Assembly (NCBI GenBank): GCA_021802595.1
Contig: JAJZRT010000051.1
Coordinates: forward strand, 1-11,990
Length of the DNA: 11,990 bases
Direction: 5' to 3'
Source of the DNA: Pseudomonadota bacterium
GTDB taxonomy: Bacteria; Pseudomonadota; Gammaproteobacteria; Burkholderiales; Thiobacillaceae
This document shows positions 6,030-11,990 of this stretch, piece after piece. Position 1 is the first letter of the stretch. Each line of letters opens with the position of its first letter. A model generated the notes under the pieces. It did no database searches, had not been told where the DNA came from, and saw only the letters and a program-made list of their open reading frames with translations. The translations under genes were made by a program, and so were the position numbers.

Positions 6030-6770
6030 ATGACCACCGAAGTCACGATCTCGAACATGGCCCTGTCGCACATCGGCGACGCGGCCGTGGTCACGAGCAT
6101 CGACCCGCCTGACAACAGCACCCAGGCCCAGCGCTGCGCGCAGTTCTACCCCGAGGCGCGCGATGCGCTGCTGGAGATGCACGACTGGAACTTCGCCACC
6201 AAGCGCACCTACCCGGCGATGCTGTCCTCACCGGTGGATGCGACCGTGGTCGGCGGCGGCGGTGCGGTGGTGACGACCACGACGTTCATGCCCGGCACCC
6301 AGGTGCCGACTCCCTGGAAGTACGTCTACCAGGCGCCGACCGACATGATCCGCGCCCGCGCGATCCTCGACCCGACGATCACGAACGAGAACTCGACCCA
6401 GGTCCCGATGGCCATGAACTGGCCGCAGAGCATCGGCTCGATGCAGGGCCTCTACACGCCCCAGGAATTCGAGATCGAGACCGACGACGAAGGCCGCGTC
6501 CTGATCCTGACCAACCAGCAGAACGCGGTCCTGCGCTACACGGCCCTGGTGACCGATCCGAACAAGTTCAGCCCGCTGTTCACGGCCACGCTGAGCTATG
6601 TGCTGGCCAGCTACCTGGCCGGGGCGATCATCAAGGGCCAGGAGGGCATCGCCGTCGCCCAGCAGATGATGGCCACGGCCACCGGCATGCTGGGTGAAGC
6701 CGAAAGCTCGGACACCAACCAGCGGCGTCTGCAGGTCGTCCAGAGCGTGCCCTGGATGGTGAACCGATGA
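6030..6770 (+). CDS. T7 gp11-like tail tubular protein A (tail adaptor)
   Basis: This 246-residue protein forms the ring joining the portal to the tail nozzle. The opening VTISNMALSHIGDAAVV, followed by a Tyr-Pro-Glu-Ala-Arg-Asp segment and LLEMHDWNFATKRTY, is the signature of the gp11-like family. Later typical parts are PWKYVYQAPTDMIRARAI and a helical region from TATLSYVLASYLAGAIIKG onwards. It is longer than T7 gp11 (about 196 residues). Part of the difference appears to be a Gly/Thr/Val-rich insert at about residues 69-90 (VVGGGGAVVTTTTF) between the conserved blocks. A strong AAGGGGGA site at 6017-6024 precedes the start, just after the candidate terminator. Its stop overlaps the start of the nozzle gene by four bases (ATGA), so the two partner proteins are probably made together. 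Confidence 0.87.
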   Translation: MTTEVTISNMALSHIGDAAVVTSIDPPDNSTQAQRCAQFYPEARDALLEMHDWNFATKRTYPAMLSSPVDATVVGGGGAVVTTTTFMPGTQVPTPWKYVYQAPTDMIRARAILDPTITNENSTQVPMAMNWPQSIGSMQGLYTPQEFEIETDDEGRVLILTNQQNAVLRYTALVTDPNKFSPLFTATLSYVLASYLAGAIIKGQEGIAVAQQMMATATGMLGEAESSDTNQRRLQVVQSVPWMVNR

Positions 6771-9046
6771 AAACACGCGTCCTCTCAAGCGGGTTCAACA
6801 CCGGCGAGGTCACGCCGGAGATGTTCGGCCGCGTGGACCTGCAGAAGGTCCGCAACGCCTGCGCGCTGGCGCGCAACATGATCGTCCTGCCGCACGGCCC
6901 GGTGGAGAATCGCACCGGCTTCGCCTACGTCAACGAGGTCAAGAACAGCGCCAACTTCACGCGCCTGGTGCCGTTCGTGTTCAGCCAGACCCAGACCTTC
7001 GCCATCGAGCTGGGGGCGGGCTATTTCCGCTTCCACACCGAGGGCGCAACGCTGCTCAGCGGCGGCGCGCCCTACGAGGTCGCCAACAGCTACGCGGCCG
7101 CGGACTTGGCCGCGATCAAGTTCACGCAGTCCAACGACGTGATGACCTTCGTGCATCCGTCCTACCCGGTGATGGAACTCAAGCGCCTGGGGGCCACGAA
7201 CTGGACCTTCACGCCGGCAACCTTTGGTGCCTCCATCGCGGCGCCGACCGCGCTCGCCGGAACCGCCAACGAGCCGGTCACGACCAACGCGCACCCGCTG
7301 CCGCGGCAGTATGTCGTCACGGCCCTGGCGCCGAACACGCTCGAGGAATCCTTGCCGTCGGGCTCGGTGTCGTTGACCAACGACCTGACCCTGGCCGGGA
7401 ACACCAACAGCCTGACCTGGACTCCCACGCCCGGCGCGGTCGCGCAGAACGTCTACGCGAACATCAGCCCTGGGGGCGTCTACGGCTTCGTGGGCCAGGT
7501 CGCGGGGAGCACCGGCAACTTCACCGACAACAACATCACCCCGGACTTCACGCAGACGCCACCGACCGGCAACTACAACACGCTGGGGACCGCCGGCGGC
7601 TACCCGGCAGCGACCACCTACTACCAGCAGCGCCGAGTGTTCGGGGGCGCCGACAACTCGCCCCAGACCGTGATGACCACGCGCTCGGGGACCGAGTACA
7701 ACCTGAACTACAGCATCCCGGTGCGCAGCGACGATGCGATCCAGTTCACGGTCGCCAGCCGCGAAGAAAACTCGATCAAGCACATCCTGCCGCTGCGCAC
7801 GGATCTGATCCTCCTCACGCCCGACGCCGAGTATCAGGTCACCGGCTCGGGCAACGTGATCACCCCGAGCAACCTGAGCATCACGCCCTTCACCTATATC
7901 GGCGCCGGGGATGCGCCGCCGCAGGGCGCCGGCAACTCGGTGGTCTACGCGGCCTCGCGCGGCGGGCGCGTGCGCGAGCTCATCTACCAATGGCAGGCCC
8001 AGGGCTACATCAGCAACGACCTTTGCCTGCTGGCACCGCACCTGTTCGACGGCTACAACGTCATCGACATGGCCTTCTGCAAGGCCCTGTACCCGATCAT
8101 CTGGTGCATCAACGACCAGGGCTCGCTGCTGGGCCTGACCTACGTGCCCGAGCAGCAGGTCGCGGCCTGGCACCACCACGACACCGACGGCGACAAGTTC
8201 GAGGCCTGCTGCAGCGTGATCGAGGGCAGCTACGACGTCCTCTACGTCATCGTCAACCGCACGATCAACGGCGCCACGCGGCGCTTTGTCGAGCGCCTGG
8301 TGCCGCGTCAGTTCGCTACCCAGGCTGCCGCCTTCTTCGTCGACAGCGGGGTCACCTACCAGGCCCCGAACGGCAGCTACTCGCAGAGCGGCGCGACAGT
8401 CACTTGCACGACCACGACCGCGCACAACCTGACCACCGGCCAGAGCGTGGCGCTGTCTTTCTCCAACGCAGCGCTCAGCGGCAACTACACGGTCACGGTG
8501 GTCAACTCGACGACCTTCACGGTGACGGTGGCGACCAGCGCAACCGCGACCGGCACGGTGCAGATCCAGGTCACGACCGTCAGCGGGCTGACCTGGCTGG
8601 AGGGGCGCACGGTCAACGTGCTGACCGACGGCGCCACGCACCCGCAGGTCGTGGTCAGCGCCACCGGCACGATCACGCTGAACTGGCCGGCGGGGATCTG
8701 CCAGATCGGCCTGCCGATCACGGCCCAGTTCCAGGGCATGCCGTTCGCCTTCTTCGTGACCTGGGACGACCGCGGCTATGGGCGCGCCAAAAACGTCAAC
8801 CGCGCGTTTCTGCGCGTCCACAACTCCAGCAGCTTCTACGCCGGGCCGAATTTCAACTCCCTGGTGCAGTACGCCATGACGCCCTCGGGGCAATGGGGTG
8901 AGCCGCCGCCCTGGATCACCGACGAGGTTGAGATCGTCGTGCCCCCGAGCTGGGACACGGACGGTCAGGTCTGCGTGCAGCAGACCGATCCGCTGCCCGT
9001 GACCCTGGTTTCGACGACCGTCGAAGTTTCCGTAGGAGGTGGCTGA
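6767..9046 (+). CDS. Tail nozzle (tubular protein B-like) protein with beta-sandwich inserts
   Basis: This 759-residue protein probably forms the distal tube of the short tail. The N-terminus has the block SSGFNTGEVTPEMFGRVDLQ, then ARNMIVLPHGPVENRTGFAY, which is shared by nozzle-like proteins of many podoviruses. LVPFVFSQTQTFAIELG follows, as expected. Residues about 155-265 look like an inserted fibronectin-like beta-sandwich (LTWTPTPGAVAQNVYAN). Residues about 533-603, with GATVTCTTTTAHNLTTGQSV and TTFTVTVATSATATG, resemble the module often annotated in phage proteins as an E1 FCCH-type domain. The core resumes after it, including AFFVTWDDRGYGRAKNVNR. The gene overlaps its adaptor partner by four bases and the next gene by one (TGATG). 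The inserts could face outwards and touch the host surface, which is inference. Confidence 0.82.
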   Translation: MKTRVLSSGFNTGEVTPEMFGRVDLQKVRNACALARNMIVLPHGPVENRTGFAYVNEVKNSANFTRLVPFVFSQTQTFAIELGAGYFRFHTEGATLLSGGAPYEVANSYAAADLAAIKFTQSNDVMTFVHPSYPVMELKRLGATNWTFTPATFGASIAAPTALAGTANEPVTTNAHPLPRQYVVTALAPNTLEESLPSGSVSLTNDLTLAGNTNSLTWTPTPGAVAQNVYANISPGGVYGFVGQVAGSTGNFTDNNITPDFTQTPPTGNYNTLGTAGGYPAATTYYQQRRVFGGADNSPQTVMTTRSGTEYNLNYSIPVRSDDAIQFTVASREENSIKHILPLRTDLILLTPDAEYQVTGSGNVITPSNLSITPFTYIGAGDAPPQGAGNSVVYAASRGGRVRELIYQWQAQGYISNDLCLLAPHLFDGYNVIDMAFCKALYPIIWCINDQGSLLGLTYVPEQQVAAWHHHDTDGDKFEACCSVIEGSYDVLYVIVNRTINGATRRFVERLVPRQFATQAAAFFVDSGVTYQAPNGSYSQSGATVTCTTTTAHNLTTGQSVALSFSNAALSGNYTVTVVNSTTFTVTVATSATATGTVQIQVTTVSGLTWLEGRTVNVLTDGATHPQVVVSATGTITLNWPAGICQIGLPITAQFQGMPFAFFVTWDDRGYGRAKNVNRAFLRVHNSSSFYAGPNFNSLVQYAMTPSGQWGEPPPWITDEVEIVVPPSWDTDGQVCVQQTDPLPVTLVSTTVEVSVGGG
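9034..9040 (+). promoter_or_regulatory. Strong Shine-Dalgarno site for the gp14-like gene
   Basis: The sequence AGGAGGT lies inside the end of the nozzle gene, five bases before the ATG at 9046, and is a full match to the consensus anti-16S pairing sequence. It supports this start and predicts efficient translation of the core protein gene, despite its one-base overlap with the gene before. Confidence 0.75.
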
Positions 9047-9645
9047 TGCCGCAAGCAATGATGGCGGGCGGGGCGCTGATGTCGGGCATCGGTGCCTACC
9101 AGAAAGCCCAGTCTGAAAAGAACGCCCTGAACAGCCAGGCCCAGGCCAACGAATACACGGCCGCCGTGCGCCAGCAGCAGGCGCGCGAGCAGGAGCAGGT
9201 CGGAAACGCCGAGCAGACCCAGTCGGGCCTGAAGTACGGCGCACTCTACGGCACCCAGCGCGCGGATCTTGCCGCGCACGGCGTCGACCTGGGCAGCGGC
9301 TCAGCCTCGGCGGTGCTGGCCAGCACCAAGCTGATGAGCAGCATCGACGCGGCGACCATTGCCAACAACGCCAACCGCCAGGCATGGAACTACACGGTGG
9401 CGGCCACCGACTACAGCAACCAGGCCGCCGGCGACCGCGCCGGGGCGAGCAACATCAGCCCGCTCAGCTCCGGCTTCACGAGCCTCATGGGCTCGGCCGC
9501 GCGCGTGGCGCCCTACTGGTATCAGCCGGGCAGCTCCGCGCCTGGCACGAACGGGCTGGACGGCCAGGTGACGAACAGCGGCCTGATCAACAGCACCAAC
9601 CAGTACGGCTACCCGACGCTCAACGGCATGGGAATCCCCCACTGA
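9046..9645 (+). CDS. Virion core protein, T7 gp14-like
   Basis: This 199-residue protein has a short hydrophobic N-terminus (MMAGGALMSGIGAY), then a long helical Ala/Gln-rich stretch (AANEYTAAVRQQQAREQEQV region, about residues 30-62). The conserved block YGTQRADLAAHGVDLGSGSA (about residues 68-88) follows, then VLASTKLMSSIDAATIANNA. That block is the mark of the gp14-like internal virion proteins, which sit in the head core and, in T7, enter the outer membrane to start the ejection channel. The C-terminal third is Gly/Ser/Asn-rich and probably flexible. It starts at a TGATG overlap with the nozzle gene behind a near-perfect ribosome-binding site. The next internal protein gene follows 11 bases after its stop. 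Confidence 0.82.
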   Translation: MPQAMMAGGALMSGIGAYQKAQSEKNALNSQAQANEYTAAVRQQQAREQEQVGNAEQTQSGLKYGALYGTQRADLAAHGVDLGSGSASAVLASTKLMSSIDAATIANNANRQAWNYTVAATDYSNQAAGDRAGASNISPLSSGFTSLMGSAARVAPYWYQPGSSAPGTNGLDGQVTNSGLINSTNQYGYPTLNGMGIPH

Positions 9646-9656
9646 GGAACTGAGAC

Positions 9657-11429
9657 ATGGCAACCGGAGCCCCCGTCCCACTGGCCAACAACCCGACCGT
9701 GCTGCCCAGCGCGAGCGGGCGCACGTTCGGCCCCCGGCTGGACGGCTTCAACGCCGTCCAGACCGGCGCGCTCGGCGCCGAGCAGGCCACGGCCGCCGGG
9801 TCGGCGACCATGGACCTGGCCATGAAGATGCAGCAGCAGGCCGACGACGTCCGGGTCACGGGCGCGATGAACCAGCTGATGCAGACCCAGCAGCAGCTCA
9901 CCAGCGACCCCGAGCAAGGCTACATGCGCCTGAAAGGCGAGGCCGCGCTCCAGCCCGACAACAGCGGCCTGAGCATGCCTCAGTCCTACACCCAGAAGCT
10001 GCAGGACGCCGCCAACAGCCTGTCCTCGAGCCTGAACCCGCGCCAGCAGATGATGTTCCAGGCCCGCGCCGGCGCGCTGATCAACAACTTCAACGGGGCC
10101 GCGAATCGCTACTGGGACGCCCAGCATCAGGAATACACGGTCAACACCGCGAATGCGGCGATCAGCAACGCCACGAACAACGGCACCCTGCACTACAGCG
10201 ACCCGGAGATCCTGGCCCAGAGCCAGGCCCAGATCCAGCACGCCATCGGCCTGCGCGCCCAGGCGCAGGGCTGGAGCCCGGAGATGGTCCAGCAGGCCCA
10301 GGCGCAGGCCCTGACCGGCCTGCACGAGGGGGTGATCTCGGCCGCGATCAAGGACGGCAACAGCACCTTCGCGGCGCAGTATTTCCAGGCCCACAAGGGC
10401 GAGATGGACGCGCAGGGCGTGCTGCACGCCAGCGGCCTGATCCAGCAGGACCTGGACGGCAAGGCAGCGATCACGGCCGTGCAGAAGACCGAGGCGGACT
10501 TCGCCGACCAGCTCAAGCCGGGCGCCGATCTGCCCAGCGAGGAAGCCTTCGTCGACAAGGCCGTCGGCCAGCTGGGCGACAACGCCAGCAGCCGGCAGAT
10601 CCAACTCGTGCGCCAGGAGGCCCAGGCGCGCTACAGCATGATCGTGCGCGACCAGTCCCAGGCCGAGCATGACGTGATCCAGCGCGCCCAGCGCGAGCTC
10701 GACCAGAACGGCGGCAGCTTCGCGGCCCTGCCGCCGGATCTGCGCAGCGAGATCGAGCTCAAAGCCCCCGGCGCCGTCGCCCAGCTCATGGAGTACGGCA
10801 AGGTGCTGCAGCGCCGCGGCGCGCCGAACGGCGACGGATCGGGCTTCGCCAAGCACGACGACCCCCAGACTTTCCTGAACCTGCTCGAGCACCCCGACCA
10901 ACTGCGGGGCCTGACCGACGACCAGTTCAACTCCCTGCGCACGAAGCTCAGCGAGGGCACCATGATGCGCTTCGCAGAGGCCCGCCAGGGCCTGCAGAAG
11001 GGTGTCGCCACCCAGTCCCCGAACGCGATGAACGACACCGTGTTCAACAACGAAGTCGGCCTGCGCCTGGCCTCGCTCTACCCGGACCTGAAGACGATGC
11101 CCCCGGCGCAGAAGGCCACGATCATCGGCAACCTGCGGAACACGATCTTCGCCGAGCAGCAGGCCGCCGGGCGCAAGTTCGACGAGAAGGAGCTGCGTGG
11201 GGCCATCGACCGCGCCTTCATGGCCCAGGCCACCGTGAACAACCATTCCTGGATGCCGTTCAGCTCGGCGACCACGAACAAGCGCGCTGTCGAGGTCACG
11301 CCTGAAGACATGCCCGCCGACGTGGCGGCTCAAATCCGGCAGGGATACGCCAAGGCCCACCCCGGCAGCAAGCCGCTGGGCGATGACCAGGTGTTCAACC
11401 TGTGGCGTAGCAAACTGCTGGAGCAATGA
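9657..11429 (+). CDS. Internal virion protein at the gp15 position
   Basis: This 590-residue protein is almost entirely predicted helix: Gln/Ala-rich, with few hydrophobic runs and no signal peptide or membrane span. Segments such as QQMMFQARAGALINNFNGAA, the region LPSEEAFVDKAVGQLGDNAS and LPPDLRSEIELKAPGAVAQL, followed by FAKHDDPQTFLNLLEHPDQL, resemble long helical ejection proteins at the gp15 position of podoviruses. Such proteins line or plug the portal inside the head and are ejected to form a periplasmic tube. It lies between the gp14-like gene and the start of a large third core gene, the same order as gp14-gp15-gp16 in T7. A GAGGA site near 9644 precedes the ATG. Direct similarity to T7 gp15 is not visible to me, so the assignment rests mainly on order and composition. 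Confidence 0.68.
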   Translation: MATGAPVPLANNPTVLPSASGRTFGPRLDGFNAVQTGALGAEQATAAGSATMDLAMKMQQQADDVRVTGAMNQLMQTQQQLTSDPEQGYMRLKGEAALQPDNSGLSMPQSYTQKLQDAANSLSSSLNPRQQMMFQARAGALINNFNGAANRYWDAQHQEYTVNTANAAISNATNNGTLHYSDPEILAQSQAQIQHAIGLRAQAQGWSPEMVQQAQAQALTGLHEGVISAAIKDGNSTFAAQYFQAHKGEMDAQGVLHASGLIQQDLDGKAAITAVQKTEADFADQLKPGADLPSEEAFVDKAVGQLGDNASSRQIQLVRQEAQARYSMIVRDQSQAEHDVIQRAQRELDQNGGSFAALPPDLRSEIELKAPGAVAQLMEYGKVLQRRGAPNGDGSGFAKHDDPQTFLNLLEHPDQLRGLTDDQFNSLRTKLSEGTMMRFAEARQGLQKGVATQSPNAMNDTVFNNEVGLRLASLYPDLKTMPPAQKATIIGNLRNTIFAEQQAAGRKFDEKELRGAIDRAFMAQATVNNHSWMPFSSATTNKRAVEVTPEDMPADVAAQIRQGYAKAHPGSKPLGDDQVFNLWRSKLLEQ

Positions 11430-11990
11430 TGGCCGGTGTTGACTGGGAACAGGTAGGGTCGAACTACACCGCGCCGGCGCAGCCGGCCAGCAACGACGGC
11501 GCGACGGACTGGGAGCAGGTCGGCGCGAACGCCGGCGTCAGCCCGGCGCAGCTGCGCAGCAACCTGCAGCAGGTGGTCGGCACGTCGCCCGACCAGGCCG
11601 CCCAGAACCTGCGCACCGCGCAGGCCATCGGCGTGCCGCCCCAGACGGCCGCGAACCTGCCCCAGGAGGCCAAGGCGCTGGCCGCCCAGAAGCAGTTCCC
11701 GGCCGAGCAGATCGCCGCCCACAGCCCGGCCACGGCCAGCTTCCTGAGCGACCCCAGCTACATGGGCCTGGGCTACGACGACACGAACACCCTGGCGGCC
11801 ACCGAGTCTGCGGTGAAGTCGCTGGCCCAGGTCGGGCGCTCGGCCTGGAGCGCCGTGCAGCAGGCCGGTGCTGGGCTCGGTCGTGACCTCGGCCTGGCCG
11901 CCTCGGCGCCAGCCGCGCTCTATGGCGAGCTGACCGGCAACCGGCGCCCGGGCGACTGGATGTTCCAGCACACGGTCGACCCGTTCCAGA
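11426..11990 (+). CDS. Large internal virion protein at the gp16 position, N-terminal part
   Basis: The frame is open from an ATGATG to the end of the window, giving 188 residues without a stop, so the gene is cut off. A GGAG at 11420-11423 suits the second ATG (11429, five-base spacer) better than the first (11426). Either start overlaps the previous gene. The N-terminus carries DWEQVG twice, at residues 6-11 and 28-33. Next comes a helical region with GVPPQTAANLPQEAKALAA and then PATASFLSDPSYMGLGYDD, a pattern seen at the start of very large phage internal proteins that often carry a lytic transglycosylase or other enzymes further on. By position this should be the counterpart of T7 gp16, the largest ejection protein. 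The catalytic part, if any, lies outside the window. Confidence 0.65.
   Translation, partial: MMAGVDWEQVGSNYTAPAQPASNDGATDWEQVGANAGVSPAQLRSNLQQVVGTSPDQAAQNLRTAQAIGVPPQTAANLPQEAKALAAQKQFPAEQIAAHSPATASFLSDPSYMGLGYDDTNTLAATESAVKSLAQVGRSAWSAVQQAGAGLGRDLGLAASAPAALYGELTGNRRPGDWMFQHTVDPFQ

Noticed and set aside
6785..9385. An 866-codon open frame on the minus strand opposite the nozzle and gp14-like genes.
   Set aside because: High GC and strong third-position bias remove stop codons from the opposite strand. Its translation is Arg/Gly/Val/His-rich with no recognisable domain, and the plus-strand genes are convincing.
9609..11426. A 605-codon minus-strand open frame opposite the gp15-position gene.
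   Set aside because: Same GC artefact: its limits nearly match the plus-strand gene and its composition is not protein-like.
1..11990. CRISPR arrays, insertion sequences, attachment sites and tRNA genes.
   Set aside because: No spaced direct repeats, transposase-like frames, terminal inverted repeats or cloverleaf sequences were found; gaps between genes are all under 65 bases.

Overview
The window is a high-GC stretch (roughly two thirds G+C by eye) of a short-tailed (podovirus-type) phage or prophage. It carries most of the head and tail morphogenesis cassette, with every gene on the plus strand and packed almost without gaps. The proteins resemble those of Bordetella phage BPP-1 and its relatives (Bbp16 cement protein, Bbp19 family, GP7-type major capsid protein), followed by T7-like connector and internal core proteins. 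There is no host chromosomal gene, integrase, repressor, tRNA or lysis gene, so lifestyle and host cannot be read directly. GC content and codon use suit a proteobacterial host such as a beta- or gamma-proteobacterium, which is inference only. These family assignments come from recognising sequence, not from a database search.

Head region (1-5967): the C-terminal part of the portal; a 33-residue single-span membrane peptide; a capsid staple-like protein; a helix-turn-helix plus metallophosphoesterase protein; a small HExxH zinc-protease-like protein; a 56-residue basic protein; a Bbp19-family protein; a scaffold; the major capsid protein; a Bbp16-type cement protein; and a small unassigned protein. 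Two GC-rich hairpins (5600-5620 and 5989-6013) bracket the last gene. The second lies at the head-tail boundary and could be a weak terminator or an RNA processing site.

Tail and ejection region (6030-11990): a T7 gp11-like tail tubular A or adaptor protein; a large tail nozzle (tubular B-like) protein with apparent inserted beta-sandwich modules; a T7 gp14-like core protein; a gp15-position internal virion protein; and the start of a large gp16-position protein that runs off the window. These genes are joined by 1- to 4-base overlaps or gaps of about 11 bases, so they are probably translated as one coupled unit.

How it works together: scaffold, capsid, staple and cement proteins build and lock the shell on the portal. 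The adaptor and nozzle make the short tail. The last three proteins probably sit inside the head and are ejected to form a channel across the host envelope. The part least explained by assembly is the 1507-3053 block (phosphoesterase, HExxH protein, basic peptide), which is the best place to look for new biology. I see no complete, clearly undescribed system.
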